Source: JAFGOG01 sp034429215 (GTDB lineage: Bacteria; Chloroflexota; Anaerolineae; JAAYZQ01). From it: a stretch of 64,000 bases of DNA. The stretch lies in the NCBI GenBank assembly GCA_034429215.1, contig DAOUGI010000126.1:80027-144026 (forward strand), in the 5' to 3' direction. A model generated the notes under the pieces. It was given only the letters and a program-made list of their open reading frames with translations. It was not told the DNA's origin and did no database searches. Of the stretch, positions 48,965 to 58,091 are shown in pieces. Position numbers and translations under genes: made by a program. Each line of letters starts with the position of its first letter. Positions within the stretch are counted from its first letter, which is position 1.

Positions 48965-51900
48965 GTGAACCTCTCTGGGCTTTTGCCCTTAATCCAAGAC
49001 GTACCGGCCTATAGACGCCTGGTAGACGCCATAGAAAGCGGGATCCCGGCCGAGGATTTGAATCCGGAGCGCGGCCTGGGGGTGATCGCCGCAGCGCGGC
49101 CCTACCTGGCGGCGGCGCTGTACCGCCAACTGCGGCGGCCCCTGGTCCTGCTTACCGCCCGCGCCGAGCGGGTGATGCAGTGGGCCGAGCAGCTGCGGGT
49201 GTGGACCGATTCCCGATCGATCTATGCTTTCCCCGAGCCTGACGCGCTGCCCTACGAGCGGGTGCCGTGGGCGCGGGAGACGATCTGCGACCGGCTGGCG
49301 GCGCTGACGGCGCTGGTGACGTGGAAAGAGACAGACGGGACCGAGCCGCCCGTGGTAGTTGCCTCGGCGCGGGCGGTGATGCACAAGACGCTGCCGCTTC
49401 GCGAGTTCCGCATCGGGCTGCGCGAGTACCGCCAGGGACAGGCGATCGACTTGCAGCGCGCCCTGGAGGTGTGGGTAGCGCACGGCTACCGGCCCGAGGT
49501 GGTGGTCGAAGAGCCGGGCACTTTTAGCCGGCGGGGCGGCCTGATCGACGTGTTTCCCCCCAACCGGCAAGATCCGGTGCGCCTGGAGCTGTTCGGCGAA
49601 GAGATCGACAGCCTGCGCCTCTTTGATCCGATCAGCCAGCGCTCGCGCGAGCGGGTGGAGCGGTTCGTCATGGCGCCGGCCGGCGAGGCGCTGCCGCGCC
49701 TGGCGCCGGCCGCAGCGCAGCAGGTCGCCCAGGTCGATCTGAGGCTGTGCCATCCGCCAGCCAAGATGGAGTACCAGCATGACCTGGTGGCTCTCGAGCA
49801 GGGCAGCTACTTCCGGGGCATCGAGTTCTACCTGCCCTATTTCTACTCCTATCCCGCCACGCTGCTCGATTATTTGCCCGACGGCGGGCTGTGCCTGGTG
49901 GACGACTGGGGGGCGCTGATGGCGACCGTCGTCGATCTGGAGCGGCAGGCCGAGACGCTCAAGGCCGACCTGGTCAAGGCCGGCGAGCTGCCGGCCAGCC
50001 TGCCGCCGATCGCGGTGCCCTATTTCACCTGGGACGGCCTGGGCCAGGCGATCGGCAGCCACAACCCGCTGATCCTGGCCGGCCCGTCCCCTGACGGGGA
50101 TCTCCGTGGGGTGGTCGATCAGCCCGGCGCAAGCTCAATCGCTCAGGTGTTTGCCTACGGCGAGCGGTATGGCGGCCAGCTCAAGCGGGTGCTCGACGGC
50201 TGCCAGGAGATGCGCGCCACCGGCCAGCGGGTGGTGCTGATCAGCCGCCAGGCGCAGCGGATCGGCGAGCTGTTGGCCGAGCGGCAGATCACCGCCACGC
50301 CGGTCGAGAATGTGGTCGAGCCGGCGCCGCCCCGCAGCCTGACGCTGGTGCAGGGCACGCTGGCCGAGGGGTGGACGCTGTCTGCGTCGAGCGAGCAGCC
50401 GCCGGCCGGCGACAGCGACGCAACGATCTTGAACCTGCTGACCGATGCCGAGGTGTTTGGCTGGGCGCGGCCGGCTCCACGGCGCGCCAGCCGGCCGACG
50501 CCGGTCACCCCCGAGGCGTTTTTCGCCGACGTGCAGCCGGGAAGCTATGTGGTCCACATCGAGCATGGCATCGGCCTGTTCCAGGGGCTGGTCAAATTGG
50601 GCCTGTCGGGCGGCGAGCGGGAATACCTGATGGTCGAGTACGCCGCCGGCGACAAGCTGTACGTGCCGGTCTACCAGGCCGACCGGCTGAGCCGCTACGT
50701 CGGCGCCGGGGAGGCGATGCCCCACGTCAATCGGCTGGGCACTGCCGAGTGGGAGCAGGTCAAGGCCAAGGCCAAAAAGGCGGTGGAGGAGATCGCCGAC
50801 GACCTGCTGGAGCTGTACGCCGCCCGCGAGGTGACCGACGGCCACGCTTTCGGCGGCGATACGCAGTGGCAGGCCGAGCTGGAGGCGTCGTTCCCATACA
50901 TGGAGACAGACGCCCAGCTCCGCGCCCTGGACGAGGTCAAGGCCGACATGGAGCAGCCGCGGCCGATGGACCGGCTGGTGGTGGGCGACGTGGGCTATGG
51001 CAAGACAGAGGTGGCGCTGCGCGCCGCCTTCAAGGCGGTGATGGACGGCAAGCAGGTGGCGATCCTGGTGCCGACGACGGTCCTGGCCCAGCAGCACTAC
51101 CAGACCTTTACCGAGCGGCTCAAGCCGTTCCCGGTGACGGTGGCGATGCTGTCCCGCTTTTTGTCGGCCAAGGAGCAGGAGCAGGTGGTCGACAGCCTGG
51201 CCAAGGGAGGTGTGGACATTGTCATCGGCACCCACCGCCTGTTGTCAGAGGATGTGACGTTCAAGGACCTGGGATTGCTGGTCATCGACGAAGAGCAGCG
51301 GTTCGGGGTGGCGAACAAGGAACGGCTCAAGGAGATGCGCCAGGAAGTGGACGTGCTGACGCTGACGGCTACGCCGATCCCGCGCACGCTGCACATGTCG
51401 CTGACCGGCGTGCGCGACATGAGCACGATCGACACCCCCCCCGAAGAGCGGCTGCCGGTGCGGACCCACGTCGGTGAATATGACGAGACGCTGATCCGCC
51501 AGGCGATCCTGCGCGAGCTGGACCGGGGCGGGCAGGTCTTTTTCGTCCACAACCGAGTTATGTCGATTTACACCATTGCCCAGCAGGTGCGCAAGCTGGT
51601 GCCCGAGGCCCGAATCGCGGTGGGGCACGGGCAGATGGCCGAGCGCGAGCTGGAGAAGGTGATGCTCGAGTTTGCCGCGGGCAACGTCGACGTGCTGGTG
51701 TGCACCAGCATCATCGAGAGCGGGCTCGACATCCCCAACGCCAACACCTTGATCGTCCACCATGCCGAGCGGTTTGGGCTGGCGCAGCTTTACCAGCTAA
51801 AAGGACGGGTGGGGCGTGGGGCGCGGCGGGCGTATGCTTATATGCTGCACTCCAAGTACACCGGCCTAGGTGACACGGCCCGCCAGCGGCTGGGGACAAT

Positions 51901-52591
51901 CGGGGAGGCCACCGAGCTGGGCGCCGGGTTCCGCATCGCCATGCGCGACCTGGAGATCCGGGGAGCGGGCGAGCTGTTGGGCCGGCGGCAGCACGGCCAC
52001 ATCGCCGCGGTGGGCTTTGACCTGTACACCCGGCTGCTGGCGCAGGCGGTGCACGAGGCCAAGATACGGGGCAAGGCCGCGACAGGCCACGTCCCCGGGC
52101 AAGCGGAGGAGGAGAAGACGGCGGCCTATCTCCAGCCGCTGGAGCCGTCGGTGCAGATCAACCTGCCGCTCGACGCCCACCTGCCCGAGAGCTATGTGTC
52201 CGACGGCGGTCTCCGCCTGCAGCTCTACCGCCGGCTGGCCGGGCTGACGGTCAAAAAGGGGATTGATGAAATGCGGGCCGAGCTGGAGGACAGGTTTGGG
52301 CCGCTGCCCGTCGAGGCGGAGAACCTCTTTTACCAATTGAGGCTGAAGGTAGAGGCAATGGCGGCGGGGGCCAAAGCGATCACTATTGAAGAAGGGCAGA
52401 TCGTGATCCGCGCCGACAGCCTGGAACAGGTGGACCGCGACTGGCTGCAACGGAGGATGGGGGACCGGGCGCGGGTGACACGGCGGGCGGTGTGGCTGCC
52501 GTTGGACCAAGACGACGGGAACGGCCGCTGGCGTGTCGCGCTGGTCGCTGTGTTGCAGGCGATCGTGGAAGGGTTGGAAGGAAAAAACTGA
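48965..52591 (+). CDS. mfd: Transcription-repair coupling factor
   Basis: A 1208-residue Mfd, which removes RNA polymerase stalled at DNA damage and recruits UvrA. The N-terminal UvrB-like part is followed by the polymerase-interacting domain (GSYVVHIEHGIGLFQGLVKL) and the translocase: GDVGYGKTEVALRAAFKAV (motif I), VIDEEQRFGV (motif II), TATPIPRTLHMS (motif III), and GRVGRGARRAYAYM (motif VI). The C-terminal TRCF domain has SYVSDGGLRLQLYRRLAG. The start is GTG 48965. In the N-terminal half GPSPDGDLRGVVDQPGASS coincides with a palindrome (50087-50103), apparently an in-frame repeat insertion in a loop. Confidence 0.97.
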   Translation: MNLSGLLPLIQDVPAYRRLVDAIESGIPAEDLNPERGLGVIAAARPYLAAALYRQLRRPLVLLTARAERVMQWAEQLRVWTDSRSIYAFPEPDALPYERVPWARETICDRLAALTALVTWKETDGTEPPVVVASARAVMHKTLPLREFRIGLREYRQGQAIDLQRALEVWVAHGYRPEVVVEEPGTFSRRGGLIDVFPPNRQDPVRLELFGEEIDSLRLFDPISQRSRERVERFVMAPAGEALPRLAPAAAQQVAQVDLRLCHPPAKMEYQHDLVALEQGSYFRGIEFYLPYFYSYPATLLDYLPDGGLCLVDDWGALMATVVDLERQAETLKADLVKAGELPASLPPIAVPYFTWDGLGQAIGSHNPLILAGPSPDGDLRGVVDQPGASSIAQVFAYGERYGGQLKRVLDGCQEMRATGQRVVLISRQAQRIGELLAERQITATPVENVVEPAPPRSLTLVQGTLAEGWTLSASSEQPPAGDSDATILNLLTDAEVFGWARPAPRRASRPTPVTPEAFFADVQPGSYVVHIEHGIGLFQGLVKLGLSGGEREYLMVEYAAGDKLYVPVYQADRLSRYVGAGEAMPHVNRLGTAEWEQVKAKAKKAVEEIADDLLELYAAREVTDGHAFGGDTQWQAELEASFPYMETDAQLRALDEVKADMEQPRPMDRLVVGDVGYGKTEVALRAAFKAVMDGKQVAILVPTTVLAQQHYQTFTERLKPFPVTVAMLSRFLSAKEQEQVVDSLAKGGVDIVIGTHRLLSEDVTFKDLGLLVIDEEQRFGVANKERLKEMRQEVDVLTLTATPIPRTLHMSLTGVRDMSTIDTPPEERLPVRTHVGEYDETLIRQAILRELDRGGQVFFVHNRVMSIYTIAQQVRKLVPEARIAVGHGQMAERELEKVMLEFAAGNVDVLVCTSIIESGLDIPNANTLIVHHAERFGLAQLYQLKGRVGRGARRAYAYMLHSKYTGLGDTARQRLGTIGEATELGAGFRIAMRDLEIRGAGELLGRRQHGHIAAVGFDLYTRLLAQAVHEAKIRGKAATGHVPGQAEEEKTAAYLQPLEPSVQINLPLDAHLPESYVSDGGLRLQLYRRLAGLTVKKGIDEMRAELEDRFGPLPVEAENLFYQLRLKVEAMAAGAKAITIEEGQIVIRADSLEQVDRDWLQRRMGDRARVTRRAVWLPLDQDDGNGRWRVALVAVLQAIVEGLEGKN
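50087..50103. repeat. Palindromic repeat inside mfd
   Basis: TCCCC-TGAC-GGGGA, then TCT, related to 4656-4675 and to TCCCCTGACGGG in 47405-47460. It encodes part of a loop. Confidence 0.45.
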
Positions 52592-52631
52592 GAAACCGCA
52601 GTTTTCAAACTCGTTAAAAGGAGAATCGACC

Positions 52632-55601
52632 GTGGCACATTATCGGCGCATCTGTCTGCTTTTGGCAATCGTTATGCTCCTCGGCGGGGTGGGGACAATT
52701 GCTCCCACCCAGGCCCAGCAGCTTGGCGTTCCGGCACAGGCGCCGGCCGAGCCGGCGGTGGTCCGCCTGTATGTCAAGGACCGGACCGAGCTGGATCCGG
52801 TGGCCGGGGTGCTGGACATTTGGGAAGTGCACTATGACAAGGGCTATGCCCTGGTCGCCGTCGAACCGGAACAGTACCGGTGGCTGTCGAGCCTGGGCTA
52901 CCGGCTGGAGATCGACGCGGACAAGACGGCGCTGCTTGGCATCCAGGCCCCGCTCGATTCCCGCTTTCACTACTTTGACAACTATTATCCCAACCCGCTG
53001 GGCCTGTATATGGTCGACTTTATGCAGGATACGGCGGCGGCCTATCCCAACCTGGTGGAGCTGATCGACATCGGCGACGCCTGGCAGGCGTCGCACGGCG
53101 GCCATCACCGCGACATGTGGGTGGTGCGCATCACCAACGAGGACGCGGCCTATGGCGACATCGCCGACAAGCCGGCTTTCTTCATCATGGCAAGCATCCA
53201 TGCCCGCGAAGTGTCCACGCCGGAGCTGGCCATCCGCTACATCAAGTACCTGACCTCCGGCTGGGACGGCGAGGGCGGCTACAACGTCGATCCCGACGCC
53301 ACCTGGCTGGTCAACCACAACGTGGTCTATGTGCTCGTGCTGCAAAACCCCGACGGCCATGTCGCCAACGAGGCCGACACCAGCGCCTATCGGCGCAAGA
53401 ATATGAACAACAGCCTGTGCCCCACGGGAGAATTCGGCATCGACCTGAACCGCAACCACAACTTTTTCTGGAACTGCTGTGGAGGATCGAGCGGCTACCC
53501 GTGCGATGAAACCTATCGGGGCGTCAGCGCCGGCTCAGAGCCAGAGACCCAGGCCTTCCAAACCTACATCGCGTCGGTCATCCCCGACCAGAACGGGCCG
53601 AACGACGACGCGACCATTGCCCCGGCCTCACCGCTGACCACCACCGGCACCTTTATTAGCCTGCACAGCTACGCCGATAAGGTGCTGTGGCCGTGGGACC
53701 TGCCATCGCCGCCGCCCAACGAGGCAGGGCTGGAAACGATCGGCCGCAAGCTGGCCAGTTATAATGGCTATTCCCCTACCAGCATCGGCTATAGTGTAGA
53801 CGGCGCCACCGACGACTGGGTATATGGCAAGCTCGGCATCCCCGCCTTTACCTTCGAGGTCGGCAGCGGCGGGGACTGTGGCGACTTTTTCCCCCAGTAT
53901 GGCTGCATCGACGGCATCGACGGCATGCCGCGCAACTTCTGGGACGAGAACCGGCCGGCCTTTCTCTACCTGCACAAGATCGCCCGCACGCCGTACATGA
54001 CCGGCTACGGCCCTGACAGTGAGCAAGTGGTAGCTATGCCGGCCGGCGCGGCGCCGGGTCAACCGGTGCAGTTGACGGCCACGGTGGCCGACCACCGCTA
54101 CGGCAGCGACCCGCTCCAGCCGATCTCTGGCGCCGAGTACTTTATCGACGCCCCCGGCCAGGACGGCGCCGGCACGCCGATGGCCGCGGCCGACGGGGCG
54201 TGGGGCAGCACGAGCGAGGGGGTCGTGGCCACGGTCGATACGACCGGCCTGGCCGCCGGCCGGCACTACCTCCTGGTCCACGGCCTCAACGACGACGGCA
54301 CCTGGGGGCCGTTCACCGCCGTGTTCCTGTACATCCTCGAGCCGGGCGTGTCGCCGGTGCTGGAGGGCTATGTGCGCGAGACGGCCACCAACCTGCCGCT
54401 CGATGCCACCGTCACTGCCGGCGCATTCGTGGATACAACCGACCCGGCGACCGGCTACTATAGCATGACGATCATCAGCGGCACCTACGAAGTGAGCGCC
54501 ATTGCCGCCAGCCACGCCGTATCGACGGTCACCGGCATCGAGGCTCTGAATGGACAGACGGTCCAGCAGAACTTTTATCTGCACCCGATCTGCGATGCCT
54601 TTGCCGACGACGTCGAGTCGGGCAACCAGGGCTGGACGGCCCAGGCGCCGTGGGCCATCACCACCGAGGCATCGCACAGCGCGACCCACTCCTGGACCGA
54701 CAGCCCCGGCGGCAGCTATGCGAACAACCGGAACATCTCCCTCACCTCGCCCGTTTTTGATCTGTCGGACTATACGGGGGTCACGCTCAGCTTCTGGCAC
54801 ATCTATGATACCGAGGCCGGCTGGGATTACTGCTATGTCGAGTATTCGACCGACGGCGGCCAGTCCTGGTCGGGTGCGGCTTCATACAACGGCCCAGGCC
54901 ACACGGCCTGGACAAAGCAGGAGCTGTCCGTGCCGGAGCTCGACGGCCAGGTCAACGCCCGCATCCGTTTCCGTTTCTACTCGGATGGCTCGCAGGTATA
55001 CAACGGCTGGCACGTGGACGACGTGGCCATCAGCGGCGGCGGGCCGGCCTGCCAGACGCCCCTGGCGCCGACCGCCGAGTTCAGCAGCAACAGCCCGGTG
55101 ACGTTGGGCGAGCCGATGGTCTTTACCAACCAGACGGCCGGCACGGCGCCCCTGACCTACTCGTGGGACTTGGGCGATGGTGTGGGGACATCGACGGCCG
55201 TCAATCCGACCTATACCTACCTGTCCACCGGCACCTTCACCGTAACGCTGACAGCGACCAACAGCGTGGGGGCTGACAGCGTCAGCCACCCGGTGATGGT
55301 CCAGGCGCCGGGCTGCGTCGACATAGTGGGGGTGACGATCGGCGGCGAGACCAGCGGCGCGCCGGGCGTCTATACCTTTACCGCCGGCTTTGAGCCTTCC
55401 GACGCCGGCCTGCCCATCACGTTCGAGTGGGACAACGGCGATGGCACGGCGACGAGCGTCCGCACCCTGGGCGAGGGGGTCTATACGCTGGTGGTGACGG
55501 CCGCCAACTGCACGAGCGCCGTGGTCACCGACACGCACACGATCGCTATCGAGCGGCCGTGGTTCTACTACTACCTGCCGCTGGTAGTCAAGAATCCGTA
55601 A
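52632..55601 (+). CDS. Secreted M14 zinc carboxypeptidase with PKD domain and LPLVVK tail
   Basis: A 989-residue secreted peptidase. After the signal peptide (to PTQAQQ) and a prodomain-like region, the M14 domain shows zinc ligands in ASIHAREVSTPE (His190, Glu193) and LHSYADK (His345), the substrate-binding GIDLNRNHNFFW, and the catalytic Glu409 in FTFEVGSGG. Ig-like/carboxypeptidase-regulatory domains, a jelly-roll-like segment (WTAQAPWAITTEASHSATHSW) and a PKD domain (FTNQTAGTAPLTYSWDLGDG) follow. The end is FYYYLPLVVKNP. The start is GTG 52632, preceded by AAAAGGAGAA. It probably trims extracellular peptides. Confidence 0.9.
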   Translation: MAHYRRICLLLAIVMLLGGVGTIAPTQAQQLGVPAQAPAEPAVVRLYVKDRTELDPVAGVLDIWEVHYDKGYALVAVEPEQYRWLSSLGYRLEIDADKTALLGIQAPLDSRFHYFDNYYPNPLGLYMVDFMQDTAAAYPNLVELIDIGDAWQASHGGHHRDMWVVRITNEDAAYGDIADKPAFFIMASIHAREVSTPELAIRYIKYLTSGWDGEGGYNVDPDATWLVNHNVVYVLVLQNPDGHVANEADTSAYRRKNMNNSLCPTGEFGIDLNRNHNFFWNCCGGSSGYPCDETYRGVSAGSEPETQAFQTYIASVIPDQNGPNDDATIAPASPLTTTGTFISLHSYADKVLWPWDLPSPPPNEAGLETIGRKLASYNGYSPTSIGYSVDGATDDWVYGKLGIPAFTFEVGSGGDCGDFFPQYGCIDGIDGMPRNFWDENRPAFLYLHKIARTPYMTGYGPDSEQVVAMPAGAAPGQPVQLTATVADHRYGSDPLQPISGAEYFIDAPGQDGAGTPMAAADGAWGSTSEGVVATVDTTGLAAGRHYLLVHGLNDDGTWGPFTAVFLYILEPGVSPVLEGYVRETATNLPLDATVTAGAFVDTTDPATGYYSMTIISGTYEVSAIAASHAVSTVTGIEALNGQTVQQNFYLHPICDAFADDVESGNQGWTAQAPWAITTEASHSATHSWTDSPGGSYANNRNISLTSPVFDLSDYTGVTLSFWHIYDTEAGWDYCYVEYSTDGGQSWSGAASYNGPGHTAWTKQELSVPELDGQVNARIRFRFYSDGSQVYNGWHVDDVAISGGGPACQTPLAPTAEFSSNSPVTLGEPMVFTNQTAGTAPLTYSWDLGDGVGTSTAVNPTYTYLSTGTFTVTLTATNSVGADSVSHPVMVQAPGCVDIVGVTIGGETSGAPGVYTFTAGFEPSDAGLPITFEWDNGDGTATSVRTLGEGVYTLVVTAANCTSAVVTDTHTIAIERPWFYYYLPLVVKNP

Positions 55602-55617
55602 TATCCCGATCAGAAGA

Positions 55618-55648
55618 GGGTGTGCAGGCGAACAACGCCTGCACACCC
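55618..55648 (+). terminator. Hairpin terminator after the M14 gene
   Basis: A perfect 13-bp stem GGGTGTGCAGGCG-AACAA-CGCCTGCACACCC, 16 bp after the stop, without a strong T tract. Confidence 0.6.
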
Positions 55649-55678
55649 CTACCCGGCAGGCCATGCCCGGCTTTTGAT

Positions 55679-55707
55679 TTGCGCGCTCCAACTCCGTATG
55701 CTATACT
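55679..55707 (+). promoter_or_regulatory. Candidate promoter before the truncated release-factor-like gene
   Basis: TTGCGC (55679-55684), 17 bp, TATACT (55702-55707). The stretch 55708-55845 shows no recognisable gene. Confidence 0.35.
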
Positions 55708-55845
55708 CTCGATCGATTCAGTGACAGGCATATGCCAATTGGCGGACGGCGCCGTCCAGATTGCTGATGGGCCCCTAGGGACGCGTTGCCGCGCCCGAGT
55801 TCACGGTGGATCGATTTCCTATTTCTGCGTGTGGCGGAGGTTGTG

Positions 55846-56226
55846 TTGATCTCTGACGGCGATCTGGAAGCACTAGAATCGTTTGAAAGCGATGGTCCTC
55901 TCGTTTTGAGTGTCTACCTGCCGCTCGATACCCCCCAGTCTCGGGAAGCGGCGAACGACGAGTTTATGCGCCAGGTTGAGATCCAACTGGCCGGGTGCCA
56001 GGCCGAGCCCGACTGCCGGAAGGCGGTCAAAGAAGATATCGAAATCATCAGCCTGTACCTCAGAACGAACGGACATCGCCGCCACGCCGGACTGGCCATC
56101 TTTTCCTGCGCCCCCAAGTTCTTCTGGCGCGCCTATCCGCTGCCGGTGGCCCTCCCTTTCCATATCGCGGCCGGGATCAAGTTTGACGTCGAGCCGTTGC
56201 TCAGACGCTCCGTGACCGGATCATAG
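55846..56226 (+). pseudogene. Truncated release-factor-subunit-1-like protein (baeRF type)
   Basis: A 126-residue frame starting at TTG 55846 after GGCGGAGG. LISDGDLEALESFESDGPLVLSVYLPLDTPQ resembles the N-terminal part of bacterial eRF1-like (baeRF) proteins, including the SVYL motif, and LAIFSCAPKFFWRAYPLPVALPFHIAAGIKFDVEPLL is their next block. Relatives are usually about 350-400 residues, so the C-terminal two thirds, including the core eRF1 domains, are missing. The stop lies inside the 3' end of the oppositely oriented ABC1 kinase gene (26-bp overlap), so a deletion or rearrangement at that junction is likely. The family identity is from motif resemblance. Confidence 0.5.
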
Positions 56227-57910
56227 AGATAATCAGCCACACGGCGGCGCCAAAAGCCACCAGGAAGACGATCTGAGCCACCGGGATGCCCACGCCCAGG
56301 ATCGGCAGCTCCCAGCTATCTTTGCCACCCAGCAGGATCAACGCCGAACCGACGATCAGCGCGGCCACCAACAGGGCAAAAGCAAGCCGGTTGACCATGC
56401 TGTTCAGCCGCGATAGCAGCACGTTCAGCCTCCGCACGTCGACGCCCACGGTAAAATCACCCTCTTCCAGTTGATCCCACAGGTCGTCGAGGCGGCGAGG
56501 AAAGGCCTGGGCCAGGTCGGCCGCCTGGCGGACGGCGCGCAGCGCCTGCCGGCCCGCAGCCACGGGCGATAACCGCTCGCGGACCAACTGCTCGGCAAAG
56601 GGCTTGACCGCGTCGGCCAGCACAAAATCAGGATCGAGGGCGCGGGCGGTGCCCTCCATGGTCAGGATGGTCTTGCCCAATAGGGTCAGGTCGCCGGGCA
56701 GATAGACCCGGTTTTCGTAAGCCACCTTAAAGATTTCCGCCAGCATCTCGCCGATGCTGATCTGCTCCAGGGAAGCGCCCCAGTAGTGGATAAGCAGCCG
56801 TTGGAAATCGCGCTCCAGGACCTCGAGGGACGGCCGGCCGCGGGCAGCCCCCATCTTGATCACGGTGCGGGCCAGCCCGGCCGCATCTTGATCGAGCAGC
56901 TGCAGGAACATGGTGCCCAGCAGCTCTTTTTGCCGGGGCAGCAGGTAACCGGCGTTGCCAAAGTCGACCAGGCCGATCCTCAGGGCGCCGCCATCGGCCA
57001 TGACCATGATGTTGGCCGGGTGGGGGTCGGCGTGGTAGAAACCCTGGCTAAAGATCTGGGTGAGGTAGATTTCGACGGTCAGCCGGACGGCGGCGGGCAG
57101 GTCGATCCCGGCCTGGCGTAGCTGCTCCGGCTCGTTGAGCGTGATGCCGTCGAGGTAATCGAGGGTGATGACCCGCCGGCCGGTCAAATTCCAATAGACG
57201 GCGGGGATGGCCGTGCGTGGATCGCGGCCAAAGTTGGAGCGCAGCCGCTCGGCGTTGCGCCCCTCGTTTTTATAGTCCAGCTCCTCACGCAGCGCGCGGG
57301 CCAGCTCTTCGACAACGGCGACCAGGTTATAGTTGCGCACCACCTCTGAACGGCGGGCCAGGAAGCGAGCCTGGCTCACCAGCAGCCGCAGATCGGCTTC
57401 GACCGCGGCCTCGACGCCCGGCCGGCGCACCTTGACGACGACGGGCTGGCCGTCGGGCAGGGTGGCACAGTGGACCTGGCCGATGGAAGCCGAGGCGATC
57501 GGCTCGTCGTCAAAGGTGGCAAACAGGTCGGCCACCGGCAACCCCAGCTCCTCTTCGATAACGGCCCGGATCTGCGCGGCGGCTACCGGCGGGGCAGCGT
57601 CCAAGAGCTTGGAGAGCTCGGCGATATAGTCGGGCGGCAGCAGGTCGCCGCGGCCGCTGAGGAGCTGGCCCAGCTTGATGTAGGTGGGGCCCAGATCCTC
57701 CAGGGTGCGGCGCAGCCGCTCGGGGATGGTCAGCCGGGCGACCGTCGCATCGGCTCGCCCGGCCTGTCGCCGCCAGAGGCGGGGCAGCCAGCGGTCGAGA
57801 CCCAACTGCTCGACCAGGAAGCCGAGCCCGTTGCGGACCAGAACCTGGGCGATGCCGCGCACCCGGGCGATCTCGGCCACGCGCTGGCGCCAGGGAAACG
57901 GAAAAGCCAT
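56201..57910 (-). CDS. ABC1 kinase-like protein (UbiB/AarF family)
   Basis: A 569-residue atypical kinase. The family motif LGPTYIKLGQLLSGRGDLLPPDYIAELSKLLDAAPP (KxGQ) occupies the N-terminal lobe; ASASIGQVHCATLPDGQPVVVKVRRPG has the Ala-rich loop and the lysine; YHADPHPANIMV and VDFGNAG give the catalytic and metal motifs. Two hydrophobic helices lie near the C-terminus (FALLVAALIVGSALILL, QIVFLVAFGAAVWLIISMI). In other bacteria the family supports quinone synthesis; here no quinone genes are adjacent. It diverges from the membrane protein gene at 58092. Confidence 0.9.
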   Translation of the reverse strand: MAFPFPWRQRVAEIARVRGIAQVLVRNGLGFLVEQLGLDRWLPRLWRRQAGRADATVARLTIPERLRRTLEDLGPTYIKLGQLLSGRGDLLPPDYIAELSKLLDAAPPVAAAQIRAVIEEELGLPVADLFATFDDEPIASASIGQVHCATLPDGQPVVVKVRRPGVEAAVEADLRLLVSQARFLARRSEVVRNYNLVAVVEELARALREELDYKNEGRNAERLRSNFGRDPRTAIPAVYWNLTGRRVITLDYLDGITLNEPEQLRQAGIDLPAAVRLTVEIYLTQIFSQGFYHADPHPANIMVMADGGALRIGLVDFGNAGYLLPRQKELLGTMFLQLLDQDAAGLARTVIKMGAARGRPSLEVLERDFQRLLIHYWGASLEQISIGEMLAEIFKVAYENRVYLPGDLTLLGKTILTMEGTARALDPDFVLADAVKPFAEQLVRERLSPVAAGRQALRAVRQAADLAQAFPRRLDDLWDQLEEGDFTVGVDVRRLNVLLSRLNSMVNRLAFALLVAALIVGSALILLGGKDSWELPILGVGIPVAQIVFLVAFGAAVWLIISMIRSRSV

Positions 57911-57930
57911 ACTATACCCTCCCGCCAGCT

Positions 57931-57959
57931 ATTATACCCCATATAGCAAGGTGGGGCAA
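57931..57959 (-). promoter_or_regulatory. Promoter of the ABC1 kinase gene
   Basis: Minus strand TTGCCC (57959-57954), 17 bp, TATAAT (57936-57931). The -35 box lies inside a hairpin repeat (57950-57978). Confidence 0.6.
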
Positions 57960-57978
57960 GACGGCATCTTGCCCCACC
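57950..57978. repeat. Perfect 12-bp hairpin between divergent promoters
   Basis: GGTGGGGCAAGA-CGGCA-TCTTGCCCCACC. It covers the kinase -35 box, so it is either a repeat that landed there or an operator. Confidence 0.6.
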
Positions 57979-58043
57979 CAGGCCAGAAAGGCCAAGCCCT
58001 CACAAATCCAAATGCGCTTGCCCTAAAGGCAGGCACCTTTCTC

Positions 58044-58072
58044 TTGACACGGCTGCGGGTTCGTGATATGCT
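58044..58072 (+). promoter_or_regulatory. Promoter of the membrane protein gene
   Basis: TTGACA (58044-58049), 17 bp, TATGCT (58067-58072), followed by GAGGAGGGAG and ATG 58092. Confidence 0.6.
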
Positions 58073-58091
58073 GGACACTAGAGGAGGGAGA

